Counted from the first letter of the stretch, positions 53,124 through 62,126 are shown. The stretch is 64,000 nucleotides of DNA from Virgibacillus sp. MSJ-26 (GCF_018918075.1 NZ_JAHLPW010000015.1:1-64000); one strand, 5' to 3'. The notes: generated by a model from the letters alone, not told the origin. Translations and numbers: made by a program.

Positions 53124-54692
53124 ATGCTTTTATTCGAAGCGAATCGCGTGAAACATTATATTCAGGATCGTTTATTGTTGAATATCAATCAATTAAAAAT
53201 AGGGAAAAGAGACCGTATTGGATTAGTTGGTCGAAATGGAAGTGGTAAAACATCTTTATTAGAAATAATTGCTGGCAAGCTTGTTCCTGAAGAGGGGGAT
53301 ATTAGTCAGCATGCTCATGTTGAACTTTTACCACAGCTCAAACGGACGAATACAACAAAAAGTGGTGGTGAGATCACACAAGAATATATTCAACAAGCGC
53401 TAAATAGTAATGCTGCACTTTTGCTTGTAGATGAACCGACTACAAACCTTGATACAAATCATATTGAATGGGTTGAAAAGAGGCTGCAAGAATGGCAAGG
53501 CGCTCTTGTTATTGTTTCGCATGATCGTGCCTTTTTAGATGCTCTTTGTTCCACGATTTGGGAGATTAATGAGGGGCAATTAACAGAATACAAGGGAAAT
53601 TATAGCGATTATGTAGAAGAAAAAGAAGTTGAACATAAACAAGCACAGCTAGCTTTTGAAAAATATGAAAAAGAGAAAAAGCAGTTGGAAGAAGCGATCA
53701 GGAAAAAAGAAGAACAAGCACAGCGAGCAACAAAGAAACCTAAAAACTTGAGTTCTTCAGAAGCGAGACTTAAAGGAGCGAAGCCTTATTTTGCTAATAA
53801 ACAAAAGAAACTTCGCAAAACGGTATCAGCTTTTGAAACGAGATTGGAAAGCTTAGAAAAAGTAAACAAACCTAGGGAAGAGGTCCCTATTCAAATGGAT
53901 TTACCAAATGTTGAATCATCCAAAAATCAAGTGATTCTGCGTGTTGAAGGGGTATCCGGAATGGTTGAGGACCGTGTTCTTTGGAATACAACTAATTTTT
54001 ATATGCGGGGTGGAGATAAACTAGCAGTGATTGGTGCAAATGGTAGCGGGAAAACAACGTTAATAAAAAAAATACTTAATAGAGAATCTGATATTACTAT
54101 TTCCCCGTCGATAAAAATTGGTTATTTTGCTCAAAATTTGAATATATTGAACAACGAAAAGACTATCTTGGAAAATGTGGGGTCCTCCTCAAATCAGTCT
54201 GAAACACTCATTCGAACAGTACTAGCAAGAATGCACTTCTTTGATGAGGATGTCCATAAGCCAGTAAATGTCCTTAGTGGTGGAGAACGCGTAAAAGTTG
54301 CTCTATCAAAAGTGTTTTTAAGTGATGTCAACATGCTCGTGTTAGATGAGCCGACAAACTACCTGGATGTGGAATCTTTGGAAGCCTTAGAAACGCTTTT
54401 GAAAACATATGAAGGGAGTATTCTTTTCGTTTCTCACGATCGACAATTTGTAGAAAATATTGCAACGCGAATCCTGGAAATCCAAGATAAAAAAATCTCA
54501 TTATTTGAAGGGAATTATAAACAGTATAAAAGTCATCAATCTGAAAACAGAGATCCAGCACAAGATGAATCTTTATTATTGGAAACGAAAATATCAGAAG
54601 TACTTAGTCGGTTGAGTGTTGAACCATCGAAAGAGTTAGAAGAGGAATTTCAGAGATTGCTAAAAGAAAAGCGGAAGATAGAAGAACAGTAA
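53124..54692 (+). CDS. ABC-F ribosome protection protein, Vga-like
   Basis: Cytoplasmic tandem ATPase of 522 residues, without membrane spans, that displaces antibiotics from the ribosome. Two Walker A motifs (GRNGSGKT about 38; GANGSGKT about 312), two DEP Walker B motifs and two ABC signatures; the first signature is KSGGEITQEY instead of LSGGE, as in Vga(A). The linker (about 185-260) contains QRATKKPKNLS...GAKPYFANKQKKLRKTV, also as in Vga(A), which has the same length. Expected substrates: lincosamides, streptogramin A, pleuromutilins. ATG 53124 follows GGGAGATG; an upstream in-frame GTG (53031) overlaps the leader. Confidence 0.9.
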   Translation: MLLFEANRVKHYIQDRLLLNINQLKIGKRDRIGLVGRNGSGKTSLLEIIAGKLVPEEGDISQHAHVELLPQLKRTNTTKSGGEITQEYIQQALNSNAALLLVDEPTTNLDTNHIEWVEKRLQEWQGALVIVSHDRAFLDALCSTIWEINEGQLTEYKGNYSDYVEEKEVEHKQAQLAFEKYEKEKKQLEEAIRKKEEQAQRATKKPKNLSSSEARLKGAKPYFANKQKKLRKTVSAFETRLESLEKVNKPREEVPIQMDLPNVESSKNQVILRVEGVSGMVEDRVLWNTTNFYMRGGDKLAVIGANGSGKTTLIKKILNRESDITISPSIKIGYFAQNLNILNNEKTILENVGSSSNQSETLIRTVLARMHFFDEDVHKPVNVLSGGERVKVALSKVFLSDVNMLVLDEPTNYLDVESLEALETLLKTYEGSILFVSHDRQFVENIATRILEIQDKKISLFEGNYKQYKSHQSENRDPAQDESLLLETKISEVLSRLSVEPSKELEEEFQRLLKEKRKIEEQ

Positions 54693-54847
54693 TATTCGTA
54701 GACTTCTTGATGATAAAGAGTAACTCGAGGATGGGGCGAATTTATTCATCATACGCTTATCCATAAAGTTTATCTTCATCCAGTGCAGTAGATGGCAAAA
54801 CAAAATTAAAATGTGTATATTCATATTGATTGTGGTATAATAAAGAT

Positions 54848-54997
54848 GGAAGGTTCATAAAATAGTAAAGACCGCCCATGCTGATACATGGAACGGTCTC
54901 CATAGACCGAACCCCATCAAGAGGGGCTAGGCAGCTAAAGAAAAAATAATCCCTCACAGCTACCTAAACAAGCGCATATGAGGGGTTATTTTTTATG
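54848..54997 (+). ncRNA. Type I antitoxin RNA, intact locus
   Basis: Extended -10 promoter TGGTATAAT (54833-54841) starts an RNA that contains ACCGCCCATGCTGATACATGG...CGGTCT, CAAGAGGGGCTAGGC and ends in the stem AATAATCCCTCA / TGAGGGGTTATT with T-run (54942-54994). That stem also overlaps the 3' end of the toxin mRNA on the other strand. Very similar to 7546-7700. Confidence 0.65.
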
Positions 54998-55072
54998 GTT
55001 TTTGTCAGACATAATGAATGCCACTAACATCCCAAAGGATATCATCAGCGTTAACGAACTAACAATGTCCAT
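54986..55072 (-). CDS. Holin-like type I toxin peptide, 28 aa
   Basis: The minus strand encodes MDIVSSLTLMISFG followed by MLVAFIMSDKNHKK: one membrane span and a basic tail, the pattern of the putative holin-like toxin family (Hol_Tox; TxpA/BsrG type). A perfect GGGAGGTG lies eight bases upstream. Its leader (55073 to about 55165) is conserved in the decayed copies at 7768 and 63331. The 3' end overlaps a convergent antitoxin RNA. Likely acts at the membrane when the antitoxin RNA is lost. Confidence 0.8.
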   Translation of the reverse strand: MDIVSSLTLMISFGMLVAFIMSDKNHKK

Positions 55073-55254
55073 AGGTAAGCACCTCCCTCCCCGGGAAGTC
55101 TCCCAATGAAGACTAACGGCAGATCAACAGTGCCACCCAACCCCTCATGCGAAGCCAGTCTATTGTATGTATTGTATCACAAATTTTTAATATTTACAGA
55201 TAACTTATAATAAATGACTAATTTAGTAAAAGGCTACTGTACTTTTGGAAACTA

Positions 55255-55390
55255 TTACACTGTAGAGCACTGTCACTCGAGTGAAATTATATGATTTAGC
55301 CAAGAAATGAACGAGAGGAGCACTCTCTCGATTAAAACAGCATGATTTCTGTAAATAATGAACGAGAAGGACGTTCTCTTGATTATATAT
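55255..55390 (+). repeat. 51-bp tandem repeat, family D, second copy
   Basis: ACGAGA landmarks at 55311 and 55362 are 51 bases apart; a diverged unit (AGCACTGTCACTCGAGTGA) starts 51 bases earlier. Stems pair ACGAGAG with CTCTCG over GAGCA-type loops. Same family as 34803-35003. Bases 55391-55554 between the array and the riboswitch show no gene. Confidence 0.85.
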
Positions 55391-55554
55391 GCGTAACTTA
55401 TAATTGCGTCGTGTCTAGCCCGTGTAACATTTAAAAATCTTTCACCTCTCAATTATTCTTCAAATTAGAATTAAATGATTATTCCACAAGCATTGACTCA
55501 AGCTTTTTAAACTAGTAATATATGAATATGCTTTTGAGAGAACTAAATAATTTA

Positions 55555-55620
55555 AGCGTATAATTCAGGGAATATGGCCCAAAGTTTCTACCAGACTACC
55601 GTAAATGGTCTGACTACGCT
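55555..55620 (+). promoter_or_regulatory. Guanine-class purine riboswitch
   Basis: P1 stem AGCGTA/TACGCT closes a three-way junction with the conserved core TAATTCAGGGAATATGGCCC, GTTTCTACC and CCGTAAATGG. P2 is GGG/CCC based and P3 is CCAGACTACCGTAAATGGTCTGA with its loop. The base before the P1 3' strand is C in GACTAC (C74), which specifies guanine or hypoxanthine rather than adenine. It lies 157 bases upstream of the pbuG start. Confidence 0.95.
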
Positions 55621-55714
55621 AGAAATAGTAATAAGATAAATCATCCTTGGCTCGATTAAATCTGTAGTCAAAGTGTATTTATTTTTGATTGCTTTTTCTT
55701 GCTTAGTTAACGGT

Positions 55715-55750
55715 AGCACTCCTGGGATTTCCTCTGGGAGTGCTTTTGTC
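55715..55750 (+). terminator. Riboswitch expression-platform terminator
   Basis: AGCACTCC pairs with GGGAGTGCT, followed by TTTGTC, between the aptamer and the pbuG start. Binding of guanine should favour this terminator and switch off uptake. Confidence 0.85.
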
Positions 55751-55776
55751 TTGCCACATATAAGGAGGAAGCAACT

Positions 55777-57111
55777 ATGAAAAAATACTTTCAGTTTGAT
55801 GAGCTAGGAACCAATTATCGTACAGAGTTTATGGCCGGGTTGACAACATTTTTAGCCATGGCCTATATATTATTTGTTAACCCAGCGACATTATCGCTTG
55901 TTGGCGTTGAGGATTTGCCTGAAGGTGTTACTCGGATGGATCAGGGAGCTGTCTTTACCGCAACTGCTATTTCAGCGGCGATTGGTTCACTGTTAATGGG
56001 ATTAATTGCAAAATATCCGATCGGGCTTGCTCCAGGTATTGGACTCACTGCCTTTTTTGCTTATACCGTTGTGCTTGGCTATGGCATACCATGGGAAACA
56101 GCCTTAGCAGGTGTGCTGGTTTCTGGACTTATTTTCGTAGCGCTAACATTAACAGGACTTCGGGAAAAAATTATCAATGCGATTCCAGCAGATTTGAAAA
56201 TGGCTGTCGGCGCAGGGATTGGCTTATTTATCGCATTTTTAGGTTTTCAAAATGCCGGGATTATCGTCGGTGATGAAGAAACATTAGTATCTCTCGGAAA
56301 TTTAACGTCGCCAACCGTGTTACTCGCTATTTTTGGGGTGGCTGTGTCAGTTATTTTAATGAGCCTTAATATAAAAGGCGGGATTTTTTACGGAATGATT
56401 TTAACGTCAATTGCCGGAATGGTAACTGGGTTAATCCATCCACCGACTGGAATGAGTGATGTTGTTGGAAGTGTGCCGAGTGTCGCGCCAACTTTCGGAC
56501 AAGCTTTTCTACACTTCGGCGATATTTTTACTATGGACATGCTCGTTGTTATTTTGACCTTTTTATTCGTTGATTTCTTTGATACCGCCGGAACGTTGGT
56601 GGCCGTTGCTTCTCAAGCAGGATTGATGAAAGATAATAAATTGCCACGAGCTGGAAGAGCATTATTTGCGGATTCATCTGCAACGGTGGTTGGCGCTGTC
56701 GTTGGTACGTCAACCACAACAGCCTATGTTGAATCGACAGCAGGAGTTGCAGCTGGTGGACGGACTGGTTTTACATCTGTGGTCACGGCAGGATTTTTTC
56801 TTTTAGCTTTATTTTTCTCACCGTTATTAAGTGTTATTACGGCTGAAGTCACTGCACCAGCTTTAATAATTGTCGGTATTTTGATGTCTTCTTCACTTAA
56901 GCAAGTGAACTGGGATCAATTTGAAATTGCTGTGCCAGCTTTCTTAACGATTATTATGATGCCTTTGTCATACAGTATTGCAACAGGAATTGCCATCGGA
57001 TTTATCTTCTATCCAATTACGATGATCCTTAAAGGACGCGCCAAAGAAATTCATCCTATTATGTATGTGTTATTCGTTATATTTATATTATATTTTATCT
57101 TTTTGACTTAA
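55777..57111 (+). CDS. pbuG: Hypoxanthine/guanine permease (NCS2, PbuG-like)
   Basis: Purine:proton symporter of 444 residues in the AzgA branch of NCS2. Segments visible: EFMAGLTTFLAMAYILFVNP at the start, GLAPGIGLTAFFAYTV, FLFVDFFDTAGTLVAVASQAGL, and GTSTTTAYVESTAGVAAGGRTGFTSV. Length and sequence order match B. subtilis PbuG. It is preceded by a guanine riboswitch and terminator, so it is turned off when guanine is abundant. ATG 55777 follows AAGGAGGAA. Confidence 0.96.
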   Translation: MKKYFQFDELGTNYRTEFMAGLTTFLAMAYILFVNPATLSLVGVEDLPEGVTRMDQGAVFTATAISAAIGSLLMGLIAKYPIGLAPGIGLTAFFAYTVVLGYGIPWETALAGVLVSGLIFVALTLTGLREKIINAIPADLKMAVGAGIGLFIAFLGFQNAGIIVGDEETLVSLGNLTSPTVLLAIFGVAVSVILMSLNIKGGIFYGMILTSIAGMVTGLIHPPTGMSDVVGSVPSVAPTFGQAFLHFGDIFTMDMLVVILTFLFVDFFDTAGTLVAVASQAGLMKDNKLPRAGRALFADSSATVVGAVVGTSTTTAYVESTAGVAAGGRTGFTSVVTAGFFLLALFFSPLLSVITAEVTAPALIIVGILMSSSLKQVNWDQFEIAVPAFLTIIMMPLSYSIATGIAIGFIFYPITMILKGRAKEIHPIMYVLFVIFILYFIFLT

Positions 57112-57215
57112 AGTTAAATTGACTAAGATGGAACAGTGACCAGAACGTTAAGTCATTTAAAATTAAGAATACAAACGATGAACGGGTATGGCTGGGAAAA
57201 TGATAAATAACATAT

Positions 57216-57252
57216 CAATCAGGGGTGCAAATCGCATCCCTGATTTTTTATA
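57216..57252 (+). terminator. Terminator of pbuG
   Basis: AATCAGGGGTGC pairs with CGCATCCCTGATT, followed by six T. Confidence 0.92.
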
Positions 57253-57304
57253 GTTAAACTATAACATTAAAACTCCTGTGATAAATTTATACTGAAATTG
57301 GCCA

Positions 57305-57425
57305 TGTCCAGCGCAAGCGCTCAGCCCGTCTGAGGTCTTACGCAGTAAATCTACGTGTCAAAAATCGCCACTACGTTTTCCTTCTTAAGCTGTGCCTGAG
57401 GTTAATCGAGCGCTTGCACTTTTGT
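57305..57425 (+). repeat. Palindrome-ended dispersed element, about 115 bp
   Basis: GCAAGCGCTC (57313-57322) and GAGCGCTTGC (57408-57417) form a perfect terminal inverted repeat around a GC-richer core (CAGCCCGTCTGAGGTCTTACG ... GCTGTGCCTGAGG are the ends). Similar GTCCAGCGC...CTGAGGTCTTACG elements recur in Bacillaceae intergenic DNA and look like non-autonomous repeats. No gene is visible in 57253-57654. Confidence 0.5.
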
Positions 57426-57654
57426 TCTTATATTCGTTTCATTATGTCACTAACAAACTTATATTAAAAATGTTAAGAAAACTACTATTTATGTTAAAAT
57501 CATTGTATGAAATGTTGAGCTGCCCGTGTTCAATAACTGGGCCAGATTATTTAATGAAGGATATGTTATTTGACTAAAAAGTTTGGATTACTCCTTCCAA
57601 AATTCTTTATTCGGTAATATTTAAAGGAGAAAGAAAAAGAAGGGATGAGTTGTT

Positions 57655-58299
57655 ATGAAAGCTGTTATTTTTGATTTTGATGGAACTTTAGCGAACACCT
57701 TACCAATTTGTTATTATGCTTTTCAGAATGTTTTCAAGGAATTTGATAATAAAGACCTTTCATCGAAGGAAATTAAAGCAATGTTTGGACCTTCAGAAAC
57801 AGGAATTATTAAAGAAAACCTTACAAACTCAAACAAAGAGAAAGCCATTGAATTGTATTATGAGAAGTATTTAGAGAACCACTCTAACTTAGTCAAACGT
57901 AATGCGGAAATTGAGAAAATGATAAAACATTTACGAGATAATGGTATTAAACTAGGAATAGTTACTGGAAAAGCCAGAAGGAGTTTAGATATTTCATTAA
58001 AGGCCCTTCAAATGGATAATTGCTTTGATGTCATAATAACAGGCGACGATGTTATTAACCCTAAACCTCATCCTGAAGGTGTAAACAAAGCATTATCATT
58101 ATTAGGTGTGGAAAATAAAGACGCTATATTTATTGGAGATAGTGATGCAGATATTCAAGCAGGTAAAAAAGCAAAAGTACATACAGTAGGGGTTCAGTGG
58201 CTGCCAGATTACCAAACTGTAGAATTTGAAATAGAACCTGATTCTTTTTTCAATAGCGTTAATCAGTTTGTTGATTATATAAATACGGTATTTTGCTGA
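57655..58299 (+). CDS. HAD-family phosphatase (PGP-like)
   Basis: Haloacid dehalogenase-type hydrolase of 214 residues. Motif I DFDGT (about 7-11), motif II VTGK (about 101), motif III Lys in KPHPEG and motif IV GDSDADIQAGKKA. The helical cap between motifs I and II is of phosphoglycolate phosphatase type. Likely a phosphatase of a sugar phosphate, phosphoglycolate or pyrophosphate. ATG behind AGGGATGA. A second, related HAD gene lies at 59212. Confidence 0.88.
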   Translation: MKAVIFDFDGTLANTLPICYYAFQNVFKEFDNKDLSSKEIKAMFGPSETGIIKENLTNSNKEKAIELYYEKYLENHSNLVKRNAEIEKMIKHLRDNGIKLGIVTGKARRSLDISLKALQMDNCFDVIITGDDVINPKPHPEGVNKALSLLGVENKDAIFIGDSDADIQAGKKAKVHTVGVQWLPDYQTVEFEIEPDSFFNSVNQFVDYINTVFC

Positions 58300-58332
58300 A
58301 AAGGATTTTTATAGAATTTGTTTGTATTTTAA

Positions 58333-58382
58333 TAGACTGAACCCCGATAAGAGGGGGAGGCAGCGAAGAAAAGTAATCCCAT
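58333..58382 (+). repeat. Remnant of type I antitoxin RNA gene
   Basis: TAGACTGAACCCCGATAAG and GGGGGAGGCAGCGAAGAAAAGTAATCCC match, with small changes, the middle part of the antitoxin RNA at 54903-54948. No toxin frame or promoter remains beside it. Confidence 0.65.
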
Positions 58383-58566
58383 TAAAATAAACAGAAGATA
58401 GTCCGTTCTTTAAACCATACCGATTACAATAATAAAAACTGATGGAGGAAGATTAGACGGAAGATGGATAGCTTTTGGGATTAAACAAGATTAAGAGAAT
58501 TGCAATTGATGAAATATGTTTATTCATCAATCGGATTGATTAAGCACCTTCAGGAGGGGTAAGAAG

Positions 58567-59025
58567 ATGACTGTCAAATTAGAAAAAATGAACACAATTG
58601 AATTCCAGCAATACTTAAGTTATGCCATTAAAAACTTTGCAGAAGAGCAAATTAAGTCGGGTAATTGGGAGCAACAAGATGCAATTAGTAAGGCAACAGA
58701 GGAACATAAAAAGTTATTACCTGATGGGGAAGAGACTGAAAATAACTATTTATTTACAATTCGTGATGGGGAGCAAGAGATTGGTATGATTTGGCTTGCA
58801 CATAGAACAAATGAAAAAGGGTTTATTTATGATATAAACATTTGGGAGGGCAACCAAGGTATGGGATATGGAAAACAAGCGATGAAGGAAGTTGAACGCG
58901 TAGCTAAAAAGATAGGATTAAAAAAGGTAGGGCTTCACGTCTTTGGTCACAATAAAGTGGCAAGAGGACTATATGAAAAATTAGGGTATATGGAAACAAA
59001 TATAAAAATGGAAAAAACGTTATAA
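58567..59025 (+). CDS. GNAT-family acetyltransferase (YycN-like)
   Basis: Acetyltransferase of 152 residues. Acetyl-CoA loop GNQGMGYGKQAMKEV (about 98-112) and C-terminal HNKVARGLYEKLGYMETNIKM (about 127-148) are complete. The N-terminal part (FAEEQIKSGNWEQQDAI, LPDGEETENNYLF) matches YycN-type proteins of Bacillus. ATG 58567 follows CAGGAGGGG. Stands between the two HAD phosphatase genes. Substrate unknown. Confidence 0.88.
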   Translation: MTVKLEKMNTIEFQQYLSYAIKNFAEEQIKSGNWEQQDAISKATEEHKKLLPDGEETENNYLFTIRDGEQEIGMIWLAHRTNEKGFIYDINIWEGNQGMGYGKQAMKEVERVAKKIGLKKVGLHVFGHNKVARGLYEKLGYMETNIKMEKTL

Positions 59026-59211
59026 GTTATAATTCTTATTTCAGAAAATGGGGATTTAGCAGAATGAAGTTGATATAAAAGGGAGCAAACATCTCATACG
59101 TTGTTCCCGAATTTATAAGGTTTGTAAATCTTAATATATCCTAAAGCGTGCTTTTTAATAGTTATGCGCATTTACTGAACGATTAAAGGGCCAATTAAAG
59201 GAGGAGTAGGG

Positions 59212-59829
59212 TTGTTTAAATATGTAATTTTTGATGTCGATGGAACTATTTTAGATACTGAAAAATCTATCTTAAAGTCTCTCCAAAAAGTTTTGGAAGA
59301 TGAAGGAGAAACTTATTCTCCTAATGAATTAAGATTTGCTCTTGGAATACCTGGTAAAGACGCATTAAAGAAATTAAATATTGATAATCTTGATCGTGTA
59401 CAATCGAAATGGTCACAAACCGTATTGGAATTTTCTAGTGAAGTACAAGTGTTTCACGGGATAAAAGAAATTATTGAGACGTTATCCCAACAGCCGATCA
59501 AATTAGGTATTGTAACATCTAAAACAAAACAAGAAATAATTGATGAGTTTGATCCATTTGGATTAAGTCATTTTTTTGATTGTATTATATCTGCAAGTGA
59601 TACTGAAAATCACAAACCACATCCTGACCCATTATTATTTTGTTTAAAAGAATTGGGAGCAGATAAAAACGATACAGTATATATAGGTGATTCCATATAC
59701 GATATGCAATCTGCAAAAAGCGCAGGAATAAAATTTGCGCTTGCTTTATGGGGTTCTAAAACAATTAAAGGTTTTGAAACAGCAGATTATATATTAAATA
59801 AGCCCAGAGATATTTTAACTCTAAATTAA
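59212..59829 (+). CDS. HAD-family phosphatase (PGP/PpaX-like)
   Basis: HAD hydrolase of 205 residues with DVDGTILDTE (motif I), VTSKTKQE (motif II), KPHPDP (motif III Lys) and GDSIYDMQSAKSAG (motif IV). Same subfamily as the gene at 57655 but only moderately similar, so this is an old duplication or separate acquisition. TTG 59212 follows AAAGGAGGAG and is the only start with a good site. Confidence 0.88.
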   Translation: MFKYVIFDVDGTILDTEKSILKSLQKVLEDEGETYSPNELRFALGIPGKDALKKLNIDNLDRVQSKWSQTVLEFSSEVQVFHGIKEIIETLSQQPIKLGIVTSKTKQEIIDEFDPFGLSHFFDCIISASDTENHKPHPDPLLFCLKELGADKNDTVYIGDSIYDMQSAKSAGIKFALALWGSKTIKGFETADYILNKPRDILTLN

Positions 59830-59912
59830 TGTGGTATCCCATTAACGGACCCGGTTGTCTAGCAATTTCATTCGATCATCGGACCATTTATGAGAAAAGG
59901 GGGAGAGATTAA

Positions 59913-61166
59913 ATGATTGAAGGAATATATGATTTTATAAGTGAAACACAGTTAAAAAAGTATGCAGAACTTGCTGTACGAGTTGGTGTAAATCTGCAAA
60001 AGAATCAATTATTGATTATTCATAGTGATATACAAAATGCTACGTTTGCACGTCTAATTCAAACGGCAGCCTACGAGGTAGGAGCTTCAAATGTATTTAT
60101 AGATTGGACAGATGAACAGTCTACCAAAGAATTTTATTTAAATGCAGCAGATGATGCCATCGATCATTTTCCCGACTGGCAGGATGCGCGCTTTAAGGAA
60201 TGGGACGATGCAGGTGCTGCTTATATCTATATTATATCTGAAAACTTAAATGCCTTTAAAAATGTTTCCACAGAACGGATGAGTCGTTTTCAAAAGGCAT
60301 CTCGCACCAAGCTGAAGGCTCATCATGCAAAAATTAGATCTCATGAGATACACTGGTGTCTTATAACGGTGCCGTCCGTTGAATGGGCATCCAAAGTGTT
60401 CCCCACCCTAAGTAAAGAAGAAGCTATGCAATTATTATGGAAATTAATCTTAAAAGGAGCCCGGGCAGATGGGGAAAATCCTATAAAAGATTGGAAAAGT
60501 CACAATAGAGCTTTTGAGTCTCAAAAAAGAATCCTAAATGAGATCCAATTTAAAGCTCTGCATTTTACAAATAGCCGTGGAACTGATTTATTAGTTGGTC
60601 TACCTGAGAACCATCTCTATATCGGTGGAGGTGTGATAGATAAAAATGGTATACCTTTTTTTCCGAACATTCCTACAGAAGAAATATTTACCGCTCCACA
60701 TAAACATAAGGTGAATGGCAAAATGGTAGGTACTAAACCTCTTATTTATGGGGGAAGTGTTATCGATGAATTTTATCTAATTTTTAAAGATGGAAGGATT
60801 ACCGACTATTATGCCGCAAAGGGACAAGAAGTGTTACAAAATCTCATCGAAACAGACGAAGGTTCACATTATCTAGGTGAAATCGCCTTAGTCTCTAATA
60901 AATCTCCTCTTGGTCAGGCAAATACTCTTTTTTACAATACTTTATTTGATGAAAATACGGCCTGTCATATTGGAATCGGAAATGCATCTCCTTCCAATAT
61001 TCAAAATGGCATTGACCAATCTGATGAAGAATTGAAGAAAGCGGGTCTGAATACGTCACTTTTGTTAGTCAATGTGACCTTTGGTACCGAAGATATGAAA
61101 GTAGTGGGCATTAAAGACGGTGGAACTGAAGTCATGCTAATGAAGGGTGGGGAATTCCAATTCTAA
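59913..61166 (+). CDS. M29-family aminopeptidase homologue with altered metal site
   Basis: Homologue of AmpS/AmpT aminopeptidases, 417 residues. Retained metal-site parts: PTEEIFT (Glu256/257), LGEIALV (Glu323) and ENTACHIGIG (His352). The residue seven after that His, Tyr in active enzymes, is Ser359. The late HVD ligand pair, 33 residues after the His, is LVN (Leu385, Asn387). Three of the six expected active-site positions are therefore lost, which suggests an inactive or repurposed protein. The rest of the fold and the length are normal. ATG behind AAAAGGGGGAGA. Confidence 0.88.
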   Translation: MIEGIYDFISETQLKKYAELAVRVGVNLQKNQLLIIHSDIQNATFARLIQTAAYEVGASNVFIDWTDEQSTKEFYLNAADDAIDHFPDWQDARFKEWDDAGAAYIYIISENLNAFKNVSTERMSRFQKASRTKLKAHHAKIRSHEIHWCLITVPSVEWASKVFPTLSKEEAMQLLWKLILKGARADGENPIKDWKSHNRAFESQKRILNEIQFKALHFTNSRGTDLLVGLPENHLYIGGGVIDKNGIPFFPNIPTEEIFTAPHKHKVNGKMVGTKPLIYGGSVIDEFYLIFKDGRITDYYAAKGQEVLQNLIETDEGSHYLGEIALVSNKSPLGQANTLFYNTLFDENTACHIGIGNASPSNIQNGIDQSDEELKKAGLNTSLLLVNVTFGTEDMKVVGIKDGGTEVMLMKGGEFQF

Positions 61167-61457
61167 ATCGTCTACTATTTAAAAACAGAGAAAACTGATT
61201 TCTGGTGGATTGTTATAGTGAAAACAAATCGGGCAGCATTCGTAAAACAAAGGAATTGAATGAGTTTGGAGATAATGATCTTGTTTGGCTTATTAAGTAC
61301 AAGCTGAATAATGTCATTGTTCACCAATTCTGCACGGCTGCAACATAGTAGTGTTCAAAAATCGGGCTAGTTTTTGTTTGAGTCATGCTTTAAAAAAGAT
61401 TGTATTCTAACCTAGAATATTATAACATGGAATTCAAAGGAAGGAGGTCTGTTGACA

Positions 61458-61691
61458 ATGAAGAAGTGTGTATTAAGCATTATGTTACTGATGTTGATTT
61501 CTTTCTCACTATTCATAGGCCCATCAGAAGAAACGGCACAGTATTCATTTAATCCTACAGATGAACCAACTATCACTACAGTTGATACAATTGCTAGTTC
61601 TGATGTAATCACTGAATCAGTCCAAACGCTAATCCCAAAGTGGCAGACTGAATTTCTATTCCCTTCGAATGACGATACACATATATTGTAG
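61458..61691 (+). CDS. Small exported protein, 77 aa
   Basis: Signal-peptide-like start (MKKCVLSIMLLMLISFSLF) followed by a short polar, Thr/Ser-rich sequence ending PSNDDTHIL, without a lipobox or known motif. AAGGAGG lies ten bases before ATG 61458; an in-frame TTG at 61452 is the alternative start. Possibly a secreted peptide, but no processing or sensor genes are nearby. Confidence 0.6.
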   Translation: MKKCVLSIMLLMLISFSLFIGPSEETAQYSFNPTDEPTITTVDTIASSDVITESVQTLIPKWQTEFLFPSNDDTHIL

Positions 61692-62126
61692 TAAACTTAC
61701 CCCTATTAAGTTTATGAACCATCTGTTTTTCTCTGGAAAAATTGCTGGTTTTATTTGTGTTGTGCAACACCAATCGAATTACCTCTCCTAAAATAATAAA
61801 AATCCCAATTATCAGTTTATATTATTTGGAAAATTTTATATCCGTAATGTAATTTTTCTTATTTAGAAAATAAGAAGTGTTTTTCTGATGTCTTTTTTAA
61901 GCATTGGGTTACAAACACACTATTTTAAAAAATAGTCCATCATGTGAAATTGGAAAATAAAAGACTAAATTCAAATTACCTAAACTCCGCTGAATGTGGT
62001 GTCGTTTTTTGTGACTACGAGTTCAATTATTACAACATCCGAATTTATTGTAAATGGATTCCAAGGCTGATGGACGAATTAATAGATTAAATGAAAATAA
62101 AATTATAACTCAAGGAATGATGATAT
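61692..62126. other. Intergenic region without visible gene
   Basis: 435 AT-rich bases between the small exported protein and tatA. Both strands carry stop codons throughout, with no strong ribosome-binding site or hairpin terminator except weak inverted repeats near 61850-61935 (AAAATAAG/CTTATTT-type). Confidence 0.6.

Noticed and set aside
12240..55390. CRISPR arrays
   Set aside because: The tandem units are contiguous with no unique spacers, units are 51-52 or 20 bp, and no cas genes are present.
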